DNA of 64,000 nt, from assembly GCA_022800815.1 (NCBI GenBank), contig JAAWRC010000007.1, positions 1 to 64,000 on the forward strand. Reading direction: 5' to 3'. The position numbers were made by a program, and so were the translations under genes. This stretch comes from Lachnospiraceae bacterium (GTDB taxonomy: Bacteria; Bacillota; Clostridia; Lachnospirales; Lachnospiraceae). The notes beneath the pieces were generated by a model. That model was not told where the DNA came from and made no database searches. It saw nothing but the letters and a program-made list of their open reading frames with translations. This document shows, in pieces, positions 36,215 through 45,344 of this stretch. Position 1 is the first letter of the stretch, and each line of letters begins with the position of its first letter.

Positions 36215-37993
36215 TCAATCTTCCCGGTCCATCTGCCGTTTCAAATACATCCCCACCACGTTGGAAAAGTTGGCGATGTCCCGGATGTAGGCAAAATCCT
36301 TCCCGAAAATCTTCTTTTCCGCCGCCAGGTCCATCTCCCTTCCTGCAAACACGCCGAGGACGGAGACGCCGAGGCTCCTGGCGTGGCGGACCTCCCTGGC
36401 CGTGTCCATGACCGCATATTCCCCTCCGTAGGAACGGGGATTCTTGCTGTTCGGCCGGTTGACGATGATGTCGTTGGGGCGGCCGTCGCTGAGGACGATC
36501 AAAATCTTATTCTCCTCCTCCCTGGCGAGAAGCCCGTCCACGGCAGCCCGAATGGCAAGGCCGTCCCGGTTGTTGGATGAGGTCATGTAATCCATGATAT
36601 TTTTGTCCGCCGCCTGATCCTCGTCGTAATCCCGGAACCGGTGGAGGATGGTATAGTCCCAGAAGCTGCAGAAGCTCATGACCCGGTGGGGAAGCCCGGC
36701 GTTGCTTAAGGCCCGGCTGATGATGTAGCCCTGCAGGGCCACCTTCGGCTGGCGCACCCGCTGGGAACCGCTGGCATCGACCAGCACGTCCACCACGAAA
36801 TCCGAAGCGTTCCGGCCGAGATCCCGCACGAACAGTCGCCGGTCCCTGGTCCGCCCCACCTTCCACAGAAGATTCGGCACCACCTGACCGTAATCATCCC
36901 GCACCTGTTCCCGCTCGCTCCTGCGGACGAGGGCCTGTTTTAACACGTCCGTCAGGATGGAAATGTTCTTTCTCGCCAGATTGTGGTGCTGGGCGTAGAC
37001 CCGCCGATTCTGCTCCGCCTGCCGGAGGGCATACTGGTACTGGTAATTGTTCCGCACCGGGTTCTTAAGGATCCCCTCCGTAAAATACAGGCTGCAATCC
37101 CCGTGGGCTCCCCGGCACAGCTTGTGGTCCAGCCGCCGCCCTTCCAGCCGCCCCATATAGGACTTGCCGAAATTCAGCTCCACATAGGAATAAATCTTCT
37201 TGAGGTCCTCCTCCGTGATCCGCACCACGTGGGCCTTCCCCTCTTCCGATTCCCCCTGTTTTTTCTCCTCCTTCTCCTCCGAGTCGGTCCGCATCATGCT
37301 CCTGGAAACCCGCCGCATGTATTCCTCGAAGCTCTCCTCCGTGGCGTCCTCCTTCAGAAAATCCTTCCAGCCGTACTCGGCCAGTTCTTCCAGAGTAACG
37401 GAAAGGACCTCCTCCAGATTCCCCTGCTTCGCCTCAAAGGTATTGTCCAGCAGGCTGTTGTAAAGCCCGTCCACCACCCGGATCAGATCCATGGTCTCCC
37501 CGGCCTCCTCCAGACTCTCCACTTTCTCTGCCGCCTCCGAGAGTTTCCTCGTGGTCCGGTAGGAGGGATCTAACGCACGCTTCATCACTGTGAGCTTCAA
37601 CATTCCCGTCAGAGATTCCGTCAGCCGCCGGTACTCCAGGTCCAGCGTGTCGGCAAAGGCCCGCCGTCTGAGGGCCGCCACCCCGCTCCGCTCCTCCTCC
37701 GCCCGCCGGTGGCAGGCCGCATCCACGCAGACCTGGGCCAGATTCATCAGGTTCCTCTCATCGGCCCCCAGGAACACCTTCTTCACCACGTAGAGGGCCA
37801 GGGCGTCCTTGTCAAAATATTTGGCAAAGGCCCCCTGCTTCACGGCATCATATAACGAAATGTACCTGGACTTCCGAAACGACTCCACGTCCAGCTTCAC
37901 GTCCAGGGAATAATCCCCGCTGACCGTCCACATCAAGTTCCGGACCCGGTTGGCCGTCTCCATCTCCAGCTCGTTTTCGATGTATTCCTTCAT
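36215..37993 (-). CDS. VWA-domain protein, CobT/NorD-like partner of a MoxR ATPase
   Basis: Cytoplasmic protein of 592 residues. The N-terminal two thirds is helical and charged, with a Glu/Lys tract (EEKEEKKQGESEEGK). The C-terminus is a von Willebrand A domain with an intact metal-ion site: DASGS (first ligands), a threonine/serine strand near TSSNNRDG, and LSDGRPND. Such proteins work with MoxR-type AAA ATPases to insert metals or remodel enzymes, as in cobaltochelatase and NO-reductase activation. The matching ATPase is at 39565, but a PD-(D/E)XK gene lies between them, ending 2 bases upstream. The start at 37993 is supported by GGTGGG inside that gene. Confidence 0.8.
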   Translation of the reverse strand: MKEYIENELEMETANRVRNLMWTVSGDYSLDVKLDVESFRKSRYISLYDAVKQGAFAKYFDKDALALYVVKKVFLGADERNLMNLAQVCVDAACHRRAEEERSGVAALRRRAFADTLDLEYRRLTESLTGMLKLTVMKRALDPSYRTTRKLSEAAEKVESLEEAGETMDLIRVVDGLYNSLLDNTFEAKQGNLEEVLSVTLEELAEYGWKDFLKEDATEESFEEYMRRVSRSMMRTDSEEKEEKKQGESEEGKAHVVRITEEDLKKIYSYVELNFGKSYMGRLEGRRLDHKLCRGAHGDCSLYFTEGILKNPVRNNYQYQYALRQAEQNRRVYAQHHNLARKNISILTDVLKQALVRRSEREQVRDDYGQVVPNLLWKVGRTRDRRLFVRDLGRNASDFVVDVLVDASGSQRVRQPKVALQGYIISRALSNAGLPHRVMSFCSFWDYTILHRFRDYDEDQAADKNIMDYMTSSNNRDGLAIRAAVDGLLAREEENKILIVLSDGRPNDIIVNRPNSKNPRSYGGEYAVMDTAREVRHARSLGVSVLGVFAGREMDLAAEKKIFGKDFAYIRDIANFSNVVGMYLKRQMDRED

Positions 37994-37995
37994 GG

Positions 37996-39540
37996 TTATC
38001 CCACCGCCACTTCTACATTGCTGCCACAAAATGCGACTCCATATCTGTAAATGACCGCAATCCCTTTTGCCCTCATTTCCATATCGTATTTTTTGTCTTT
38101 GATCTGCCTGAGAGCTGTCTTGGACAACCGCTTTAATCCATCCTCCGTGCAATTTTTCTCAGCCTTCATTTCAATCAGGATGCCGGGAAGCCGATCATTT
38201 TCCGGCATGAGCTGAATATCATACCTGCCGTCGCCGGACTCCCTGTTCGATGTCGTATAGCAGCCTCCAAGTAATGCGCATAAGCCAAGCATAAAGCCAT
38301 GGTAAAAATTTTCTCCGGCAGTATCATAATAGCTGACCGACTGTGTAAGAAGCGTCTGTATCTGCTTCTGAAGCCTTGCGCCGTCCCCGGAGTAAATCGC
38401 CTCCTGAACGGCAACTGCCGCTGACGGTGGAATGATATGGTGCAGTTTTTGAAGAATTTCCTTATTATAAACAAAAGCAATCTCTTTGTTGGGCAGAGTG
38501 ACCTCACACATAAAATCACCGTCAAATGAAACTGTGGCTTTTATCGGTTTTAGATATCCCGCAACCAGAAGAAAGCTGTAAATGGTCGACTGCCAGAATG
38601 ACCTTGGCTCGCATTCGTTATGAAAATAACTGATCACGGACCAGGGATTAAAAATCTCTGTTCTGCCAAAACGATAGCCATCGTACCACTCGCAGATTTC
38701 CTCATATCGGTCCGATCCCCCGTAATACGCTGCCATTTCCCTTACTTCCTCCGGCGTAAAACCAAAATAAGCGCTGTATTTATGATCTAAAACGGAATAA
38801 ATGGCAAGATTATTTAAACCACTAAAAATACTTTCTTTGGCCACACGGGGGACCCCCGTCAAAAAACCATACGACAAATGCCGGTTGTCCTTCAACCCTC
38901 CGGAAAACAGATTCCGCATAAAGAGGATCACCTGCCCATAATAGCCGCTCATATAGCCTTGTTGGATGGGAATATCGTATTCATCTATAATAATGATCGG
39001 AGCAGTTCCCCAATGCCTGTGTAACATGCGGGACAAATCTGCAAGCGCACCGGAAAGTTCTACTTCGTTTACCTCACCTGCAAGAATTCTTTCAAATCGT
39101 CTTTTATCGTAAGCATCACATTGACCGCTATCCTGAAGTTCCATGTGGCGGTATGCCTCTTTGGAAAAAACATCCTTAAGAGCCGCAAAGGTTTCTTCCC
39201 AGGTCTCGAATTTCACATCTTTAAAGGTTACAAAAATCACCGGATACTTCCCCTGATATTCACGGTACTTTTTTCCGCAGCCCCATATTTTCTTATCTTT
39301 AAAATACGCAGAGGTATCTTCACCTGTCTGCTCAAAAAAAGTACGGAGCATGTTCATATTCAAGGTCTTTCCAAACCGGCGTGGTCTTGTAAAGAGAGAC
39401 ACCATGGGCCGTTCATCCAAAAATTCCTTGATCATCATGGTTTTATCCACATAATAATACTCCAAAGAGGCCAGCCGATAATCGGAAATTCCAACCGGCA
39501 AAGGCAGCCGCTCTTCTTTTTCTGATCTTATGACAGCCAT
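37996..39540 (-). CDS. AAA-ATPase-like / PD-(D/E)XK nuclease-family protein
   Basis: Protein of 514 residues with the AAA-ATPase-like plus PDDEXK_9 layout common in gut Clostridia and Bacteroidetes. The P-loop is TRPRRFGKT near residue 52 and Walker B IIIIDEYD near residue 193. The C-terminal nuclease-like core has GRYDIQL (D) and ILIEMKAEKN (ExK). The function is unsettled. It is visibly more AT-rich than the genes on both sides and separates an AAA gene from its VWA partner, so it is probably an insertion into the cluster. A paralogue is at 47823. Confidence 0.85.
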   Translation of the reverse strand: MAVIRSEKEERLPLPVGISDYRLASLEYYYVDKTMMIKEFLDERPMVSLFTRPRRFGKTLNMNMLRTFFEQTGEDTSAYFKDKKIWGCGKKYREYQGKYPVIFVTFKDVKFETWEETFAALKDVFSKEAYRHMELQDSGQCDAYDKRRFERILAGEVNEVELSGALADLSRMLHRHWGTAPIIIIDEYDIPIQQGYMSGYYGQVILFMRNLFSGGLKDNRHLSYGFLTGVPRVAKESIFSGLNNLAIYSVLDHKYSAYFGFTPEEVREMAAYYGGSDRYEEICEWYDGYRFGRTEIFNPWSVISYFHNECEPRSFWQSTIYSFLLVAGYLKPIKATVSFDGDFMCEVTLPNKEIAFVYNKEILQKLHHIIPPSAAVAVQEAIYSGDGARLQKQIQTLLTQSVSYYDTAGENFYHGFMLGLCALLGGCYTTSNRESGDGRYDIQLMPENDRLPGILIEMKAEKNCTEDGLKRLSKTALRQIKDKKYDMEMRAKGIAVIYRYGVAFCGSNVEVAVG

Positions 39541-39564
39541 GTTCTAATACCTCCTTCCTAATCC

Positions 39565-40488
39565 CTATGCGCCAAACACGTCCCCGGCCGTCCAGTCGTC
39601 CGGGATCCTGGTCATGACCACGTCCCCGATGATCTCCTTCTCAAAAATATCAAAGGTCTTATTGGTAATCCCCATCTTCACCGCCAGTGCGGGTCTTAAG
39701 CCGCTGCGGATGGTCTTCATGGCGGCCAGAAGTCCCCTAAGGTCCAGGGGCCTGGTGGTGATCTCGCCGTTGAACGCCTTCAATTGAAGATCCAGGAACA
39801 GGCCGGCAAACTGTCCCATGGCCGACTCCTTTCCATCCGGGAAGGTCACCCGGAAAATCTTGAACAATGTCTCCTCGTCCACCGGAGGCATGTCTATCAC
39901 AAGAAACCGGGAGACCAGCGCCTCGTTTAACTCCCTGGTCCCCGCATAGCCATAGTTCATGGTGGCGATGAACCGGGCCGCCGGATGAAGGTCCAGCTTT
40001 CCGTAGCCGGGCACCTCGATAACCCGGCGGAAATCCAACGTGGCGTGGAGGACCGACACCGCATCGTTCTTCGCCATGTTGATCTCGTCCAGCACGCCGA
40101 AGCCGCCGTACTTGGCGCATCGGTACACCGGCCCCTCTCTCAGCCTCACCTCATTATCTATAAAGGTATCCGTTCCGATCAGGGAGTTGCTGTCCGTATT
40201 GACATGAAAGGAAATATCGTAGGCCGGCCTTCCGAAGATCCAGGCCAGGTTTTCCGCCAACACGTTCTTCCCCGTGGCCTTGGAGCCGGAGAGAAGAAGA
40301 TTCTCCCCCTGCAAAAGCCCCGCAATGGCCTGCTCCAGAATCTCCTTCCCGTAAAAGGGAATCAACGGCGGCGAAACCCTTCCCCGTTCCCCTTCCTCCA
40401 CCGGATGCCGCTCCCGGAATACTTCCACGTCCGCAATCAGCCCCTCGTCCACTCCCTGCTCCCTGAGCATCTCCGTTCCCTCAAACAT
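39565..40488 (-). CDS. MoxR-type AAA ATPase (CbbQ/NorQ-like)
   Basis: Chaperone-like ATPase of 307 residues. P-loop SGSKATGKN (LLLSGSKATGKNVLAENLAW) departs slightly from GxxGxGK[ST]. Walker B is GVLDEINMA, the sensor is ATMNYGYAGTRELNEALVSR and an arginine finger follows. The pattern is that of CbbQ/NorQ/CobS ATPases, which act with VWA proteins. It belongs with the VWA gene at 36215. A 93-bp palindrome (D1) separates it from larB upstream on the same strand. Confidence 0.85.
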   Translation of the reverse strand: MFEGTEMLREQGVDEGLIADVEVFRERHPVEEGERGRVSPPLIPFYGKEILEQAIAGLLQGENLLLSGSKATGKNVLAENLAWIFGRPAYDISFHVNTDSNSLIGTDTFIDNEVRLREGPVYRCAKYGGFGVLDEINMAKNDAVSVLHATLDFRRVIEVPGYGKLDLHPAARFIATMNYGYAGTRELNEALVSRFLVIDMPPVDEETLFKIFRVTFPDGKESAMGQFAGLFLDLQLKAFNGEITTRPLDLRGLLAAMKTIRSGLRPALAVKMGITNKTFDIFEKEIIGDVVMTRIPDDWTAGDVFGA

Positions 40489-40548
40489 TTTCCTAGTCCT
40501 CCAATCTTAAAAATATCCTCACGACTCCCTTCACTGGAGTATCTCGAT

Positions 40549-40641
40549 GGCGGGAGGCCGCTCGGAGGCTTATCCTAAGCAGACGATAGGAGGCTCTTCA
40601 CGACGTGTCTGCGTGGATAAGCCTCCGGGCGGCCTCCCGCC
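40549..40641. repeat. palindromic element D1 (family A relative)
   Basis: Arms 40549-40575 and 40615-40641 match at 26 of 27 positions. The apex carries GCAGACGATAGG and ACGTGTCTGCG, the same two segments found inside A1, although the stems are unrelated in sequence. Confidence 0.85.
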
Positions 40642-40646
40642 TCTAA

Positions 40647-41393
40647 TTACCTCCCGCACACCAACCTATTGATCTGCGCCCCCATATACCCGCCGCCAAA
40701 CCCATTGTCAATGTTGACCACGGCCATTCCCTCGGCGCAGGAATTGAGCATGCACAGGAGCGGGGCGATCCCGTTAAGCCCGGCCCCATAACCCACAGAA
40801 GTCGGGACGGCGATGACCGGCTTGTCCACCAGCCCCGTGATGACACCGCCCAGGGCGCCCTCCATTCCCGCCACCGCCACAATGCAGTTGGCCTTACGAA
40901 TTTCTTCTATTTTAGAGAACAGCCGGTGGATCCCGGCCACGCCCACGTCAAATACCCGGAGCACCCGGCTCCCGTGGAATTCCGCCGTCTGGGCCGCCTC
41001 CTCCGCCACGGGAATATCCGCCGTCCCCCCGGTGCAGACCGCCACCAGCCCTTTCCTCTCCGCCGGGTGCGGCTCGTATTTGAGCACCCCGGAAACCTCG
41101 TCGTAACTCACCTCCGGCACCGCAAGACGTACCGCCTCGTACTGCCCCGCCGAAGCCCTGGTCCCCATGACATTCACGCCCCTGTCCCGGAAGCTTTCAT
41201 AAATGCGGACCAGGTGGTCCAGCTTCTTCCCCTGGCAGAAGATCACCTCGCCGAAGCCCCGGCGTGCACTGCGATGAAAATCAATCTTGGCGCAGCCGAT
41301 GTCCTCGTACTCCTGCGCCCCCATCATGATCTCCGCCTCCTCCACAGAGAGTTCCCCCGCCTTCACCTGTTCCAAAAGTTCCCTGACCTCCAT
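40647..41393 (-). CDS. larB: LarB, nicotinate-adenine-dinucleotide carboxylase/hydrolase
   Basis: First enzyme of nickel-pincer nucleotide synthesis: carboxylates and hydrolyses nicotinate adenine dinucleotide to pyridinium-dicarboxylate mononucleotide. The 248-residue protein shows the N-terminal DFHRSARRGFGEVIFCQGK element. The PurE-like core follows, with VCTGGTADIPVAEEAA, VVAGMEGALGGVITGLVDKP and VPTSVGYGAGLNGIAPLL. Full length. It is the third lar gene in the run larC-larE-larB. The cofactor's user enzyme (LarA or a relative) is not in the window. Confidence 0.95.
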   Translation of the reverse strand: MEVRELLEQVKAGELSVEEAEIMMGAQEYEDIGCAKIDFHRSARRGFGEVIFCQGKKLDHLVRIYESFRDRGVNVMGTRASAGQYEAVRLAVPEVSYDEVSGVLKYEPHPAERKGLVAVCTGGTADIPVAEEAAQTAEFHGSRVLRVFDVGVAGIHRLFSKIEEIRKANCIVAVAGMEGALGGVITGLVDKPVIAVPTSVGYGAGLNGIAPLLCMLNSCAEGMAVVNIDNGFGGGYMGAQINRLVCGR

Positions 41394-41443
41394 ATCCGAT
41401 CTTCACCTCTCCGTCCCTAAGTCCATATTTCCCGACTTCACAA

Positions 41444-42259
41444 TTACCTTCCCAAGTCCATGCTGCCGGAGCGGAAGCCCTCCACGTCCAGCGTAATGTA
41501 AAGAAATCCAAGCTCCTTAAGTCTCGCCACAATGTCCTCCCTCAAATTTAAGAAGAGGGAAAACTGCTCCGGCAAAATCTCAATCCTGGCCACCGGCCCG
41601 TGAAGCCTGATCCGCACCGTCCCGAAGCCCAGTTCCGAAAGGTACTCCTCCCCTGCGGCGATCTGCCTTAATACCTTTGCATCCAGCCGTTCCCCGTAGG
41701 GAAGCCTGGTGGCAAGGCAGGAGTTGGAGGGCTTTCCCGCCGCCGAGATCCCGAATTCCTCCGCCATGCGCCGCACGTCCCCCTTGGTAAAACCGGCCTC
41801 CTTTAAAGGACTTAAAATTCCCAGCTCCGAGAGGGCCTTAAGTCCCGGTCGGTACGCCTTCGGATCGTCCGCATTGGTGCCGTCCATGACCACGGCGCAC
41901 TCATGCTTTTCGGCGAATTCCTTTAGCCGGGCAAACAGATATTTTTTACACTGATAGCAACGGTCCGCCGGGTTATCCAGGATCGCCGGATTATCCAGCT
42001 CGTTGACCGGAAGCACCGCAAAATCGGCACCGCATTCCATGGAGACCTTCCTGGCCGCCTCCTCGTCCCCTTTGGTGTGAAGAAAAGTGTCAAACATGAC
42101 TCCGAATACCGTTCCGCCGGACCGTTTCTGCTCCCGGCAGGCCGCCGCCAGAAGGAGGCTGCTGTCCACGCCGCCGGAGAAGGCGATGCAGACCCCCTGC
42201 CTCACCGCATCCCGCAAAAGCTCCTCAAGCCGTTCCTTTTTGTCCCTATAATCGTACAT
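41444..42259 (-). CDS. larE: LarE, sulfur-transfer enzyme, three-cysteine type
   Basis: Adds sulfur to the pyridinium dicarboxylate intermediate. The 271-residue protein has the PP-loop SGGVDSS at 28-34. Cysteines C101, C104 (DRCYQCKK) and C181 (PSNSCLATR) are present. The well-studied Lactobacillus LarE gives up one cysteine sulfur per reaction, whereas a group with three cysteines is reported to bind a [4Fe-4S] cluster; this one fits the second group, by inference. The start at 42259 lies one base beyond the larC stop, so the genes are likely coupled; an earlier in-frame start would fall inside larC. Confidence 0.93.
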   Translation of the reverse strand: MYDYRDKKERLEELLRDAVRQGVCIAFSGGVDSSLLLAAACREQKRSGGTVFGVMFDTFLHTKGDEEAARKVSMECGADFAVLPVNELDNPAILDNPADRCYQCKKYLFARLKEFAEKHECAVVMDGTNADDPKAYRPGLKALSELGILSPLKEAGFTKGDVRRMAEEFGISAAGKPSNSCLATRLPYGERLDAKVLRQIAAGEEYLSELGFGTVRIRLHGPVARIEILPEQFSLFLNLREDIVARLKELGFLYITLDVEGFRSGSMDLGR

Positions 42260-42260
42260 A

Positions 42261-43649
42261 TCAAAATGCCTCCGCCTGCCGTTTGATCTCTTCGTAAATG
42301 TCCTGAAAAGGCTTTCCCGAACTGTCCGCATACCGGGCCACATCCTCATATTCCGGATAGCAGAAAGTGAGCTCTCCCCGCCGCACTTCCTTGACCCTGG
42401 CCGACCCATAGGGTGTCTCCACCGTGCGGATTTCCCTGGGGAGGACCGTCCTGAGAATCGGATAACGCCGGATGCCGATGGTGGTGGTATGCCGGAAAAT
42501 GATATCCTCCAGCTCTTCCCGCTTCCCCTCGTCGCAGACCACCTTCATCAGCCAGGCCGGCCGGTTCTTCTTCATAAACGACGGAAGATAACATACGTCC
42601 CTGGCTCCCGCCTTAAAAAGGCGCTCCATGACATAGCCGAGGGCTTCCCCGGTGGCGTCATCAATATTCGTCTCCATCATCCAGAGTCCGTCTTCCCTCT
42701 CCGGACCGTTTCCGGACTCCGGTCCCGCTTCCGCTTTCAGGCTGTTTCCGGACTCCAGACCATTCCCTGCTTTCCGGTCGCTTTCCTGGCCCTCCTCGAT
42801 CAGGCAGGCCCGCAGAATGTTGGCCTTCGGGAAATCCTTCTTCCCGGCTCCCATTCCCGTTTTAAGGATACGGAACGATTCCGGCAGGCGCTCCCTCGTC
42901 CGGATCCCCGCCGCAATGGCCGCCCCGGTGGGCGTCACCATCTCCCCCCTGGTGCCCGTCATTCTCAGGAGAAGGCCGTGGGCCTCGGCGACCGCCATGA
43001 CCGCCGGAACCGGGACCGGAAGAATGCCGTGCTGACAGTGGACGTGGCCGCTTCCCTCGCAGATCTCCGAGACCGCCGCCTCCGTAATGTCCAGATCATC
43101 CAGACAGATGGCCACGGCCGCAATGTCCACGATGGAATCCACCGCTCCCACCTCATGGAAATGCACCTCCGAAATATCCTTCCCGTGGACCTTCGCCTCC
43201 GCCTCCGCCACGATCCCGAAAATCCGCAGCGCCGTCTCCTTCGCCCGCTCCGTCATGCCGGAATGACGAATGATCCCGGTGATATCTCCCAGGTTCCGAT
43301 GAACATGCCCGTGACCGTGCTCATGTCCATGCAAATGTTCCTGATCAGCCCCGTGTTCGTGCAGATGCTCATGGACGTCTCCGTGTTCGTGCAGATGTCC
43401 ATGCCTGTCCTCTCCATGCCCGTATTCCACATAATCGTGACTGCCGCCGTCTTCATCCCCGGCAAGCTCCACGTCAAAGCAGCAGGCCTCCACGCCGCAC
43501 TTCACCCGGCGGCCGATCTTTACCTCATAGCCGGTAAGACCCAGACTGGCAAGGCCCTCCAGAAGCTTATTCCGGTCGGCCCCCAGATCTAAGAGCGCCG
43601 CTACCGTCATATCTCCGCTGATCCCCGAATAACATTCTAAGTAAAGCAT
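42261..43649 (-). CDS. larC: LarC, nickel insertase, single reading frame with His-rich loop
   Basis: CTP-dependent nickel insertion into the pincer cofactor. The 462-residue protein begins MLYLECYSGISGDMTVAALL. A histidine-rich stretch at about 71-117 (HGHLHEHGDVHEHLHEHG, then HGHEHGHGHVH) is a likely nickel store. In Lactobacillus plantarum the two halves are joined by programmed frameshift; here they are one frame with a low-complexity linker of Gly/Ser/Asn/Glu repeats (ESGNGPERED) near the junction. The start at 43649 follows AAAGGTGG and is preferred to GTG at 43667. It overlaps nothing upstream but follows the AAA gene by 14 bases. Confidence 0.94.
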   Translation of the reverse strand: MLYLECYSGISGDMTVAALLDLGADRNKLLEGLASLGLTGYEVKIGRRVKCGVEACCFDVELAGDEDGGSHDYVEYGHGEDRHGHLHEHGDVHEHLHEHGADQEHLHGHEHGHGHVHRNLGDITGIIRHSGMTERAKETALRIFGIVAEAEAKVHGKDISEVHFHEVGAVDSIVDIAAVAICLDDLDITEAAVSEICEGSGHVHCQHGILPVPVPAVMAVAEAHGLLLRMTGTRGEMVTPTGAAIAAGIRTRERLPESFRILKTGMGAGKKDFPKANILRACLIEEGQESDRKAGNGLESGNSLKAEAGPESGNGPEREDGLWMMETNIDDATGEALGYVMERLFKAGARDVCYLPSFMKKNRPAWLMKVVCDEGKREELEDIIFRHTTTIGIRRYPILRTVLPREIRTVETPYGSARVKEVRRGELTFCYPEYEDVARYADSSGKPFQDIYEEIKRQAEAF

Positions 43650-43663
43650 ATTTCCACCTTTCT

Positions 43664-45223
43664 TCACCCAAGCCCCGCTCCTGTCATCTTGTCCTTCGCA
43701 TCTTCGATCTGCTCATGGATCGCCTTCTGCCGCTCTGCGAACAAGAGCCCACGGTTGTATTTGTAATACCGGTCGCAGCCATTCTCCCGGATGAACCAGG
43801 CGCTGAAAAATCCCGCCGTAAGCTCCGTCACGAAAAGAATCAGTTCCTGCCCCTCCCCGAAAGCCGCCTCCAGAAAATCAAAGGCACATTCTAATTTTTT
43901 TGCCGTCCCGTCTATGAGACTCTGTCTGAAATCCGCCTCTTTTGTGAAGGAAGCCCTCACCTCTTCAAAATTGGAAGTCCCTTCCATCTTCCCCAGCCAG
44001 GAAATGAGTCGGCGGCCCGTCTGCTCCGCCGCCCGGTCAAGCTGTCCGGCCGCCCGGTCCCGCTCAAACCGCTCCTCCGCAAGAAGCCGTTCCTTCCGGA
44101 TCCGCACGGCCACGGAAACCGAAGCCGTCTCCGCTCCCTCTTCTCCGCCGGCCTCCGCCGGTTCGCCGCCTCCGCCGGAACCGGAAAGCTTCTGCCCGAG
44201 CGCCTTCAGCCGCCCGAAAAGCTCCGTCACAAAGGCATCCTCCAGCCAGGAGTCCCGAAAATCCTCCGAAAGTCTGGATAAAAGCAGCCCCATGACCGCA
44301 AACCGCTCGTCAAACTCCGCAAAGTGCAGCTTGGAAATGGCCTGGGGCGAGGGATTTCCCGCCAGTACCTCGTCCACCCGGTAATCCCGATGGTATTTAT
44401 AATAAAGCTCCAGATAATTGGCAAAGTCCCTGGCAATCTTCGGGAACTGAATGTACTGCCCCACCACCTGGGCGTCCACCGGCTTTTCGAGCCGCTCATA
44501 AACGTATAAAATCTGGGACAGATCCTCCCAGCCCCTGGCGGTGGCAAAGAGAACGCCGTCCACCGTCGTTTCCACCCGATAAAAATGATTCCGCCGGATG
44601 TCCAGATAGGAGATCACCGCCCCGTGGAGCCGTTCCCGGTACGCATACTCCTTCCAGACCGGATAATCTGCCTCCACATCCAGCCGTTTTACCCGGTCTA
44701 AGGTCACCACGTCAAAATCCCGCACCGACTTATTGTACTCCGGCGGATTTCCCGCCGCCACGATGATCCACCCCTCCGGCACCCGCTGATTCCCGAAGGT
44801 CTTGCACTGCAGGAACTGGAGCATCATGGGCGCCATGGTCTCCGAAACGCAGTTGATCTCGTCGATAAAGAGGATCCCCTCCCGGATCCCGGTCCGCTCC
44901 ATCCGTTCATAAACGGAGGCGATGATCTCGCTCATGGTGTACTCCGTCACCGAATACCGGCTTCCGCCATAATCCTTTTCCTTAATAAATGGCAGTCCCA
45001 CGGCGCTCTGCCTGGTATGATGGGTGATGGTGTAGGACACCAGGCCGATCTTACATTCCCTAGCCACCTGCTCCATGATCTGCGTCTTCCCCACCCCCGG
45101 CGGTCCCATGAGGAGCACCGGCCTCTGACGGACGGCGGGAATCACGTATTCCCCGAAATCATCCTTTAACAGGTACGCCTCAATGGTATTTTTAATCTCT
45201 TCCTTAGCCCGTTTGATATTCAC
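43664..45223 (-). CDS. MoxR-like AAA ATPase of the second ATPase/VWA pair
   Basis: ATPase of 519 residues. P-loop MGPPGVGKT near residue 43, Walker B ILFIDEINC, sensor IVAAGNPPEYNKSVRDF and an arginine-rich LDRVKRLDV. The C-terminal 200 residues are charged and include a Gly/Glu linker (GSGGGGEPAEAGGEEG). It lies between the VWA-like gene at 45343 and larC on one strand, so it should be cotranscribed with the lar genes. Its likely job is ATP-driven remodelling together with the VWA protein. The target is unknown; LarA-type enzymes or LarC are candidates by context only. Confidence 0.85.
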   Translation of the reverse strand: MNIKRAKEEIKNTIEAYLLKDDFGEYVIPAVRQRPVLLMGPPGVGKTQIMEQVARECKIGLVSYTITHHTRQSAVGLPFIKEKDYGGSRYSVTEYTMSEIIASVYERMERTGIREGILFIDEINCVSETMAPMMLQFLQCKTFGNQRVPEGWIIVAAGNPPEYNKSVRDFDVVTLDRVKRLDVEADYPVWKEYAYRERLHGAVISYLDIRRNHFYRVETTVDGVLFATARGWEDLSQILYVYERLEKPVDAQVVGQYIQFPKIARDFANYLELYYKYHRDYRVDEVLAGNPSPQAISKLHFAEFDERFAVMGLLLSRLSEDFRDSWLEDAFVTELFGRLKALGQKLSGSGGGGEPAEAGGEEGAETASVSVAVRIRKERLLAEERFERDRAAGQLDRAAEQTGRRLISWLGKMEGTSNFEEVRASFTKEADFRQSLIDGTAKKLECAFDFLEAAFGEGQELILFVTELTAGFFSAWFIRENGCDRYYKYNRGLLFAERQKAIHEQIEDAKDKMTGAGLG

Positions 45224-45243
45224 CGAATGACTTCCTTCCCAAA

Positions 45244-45344
45244 AATTATTCCACCTGTGCGGTTGAAAATATCGTCTGCCTCAAATGGCCGTTCCCTGAC
45301 GGAGACAAAATCCAATATTCCAGCCGCACAGGTAGAAATTATTT
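45244..45344. repeat. family A palindrome, short copy A2
   Basis: TTCCACCTGTGCGG (45250-45263, with the preceding T) and CCGCACAGGTAGAA are facing arms shared with A1, as is TCCCTGACGGAGACA in the interior. ATCGTCTGCC is the A1/D1 GCAGACGAT segment inverted. Confidence 0.75.
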
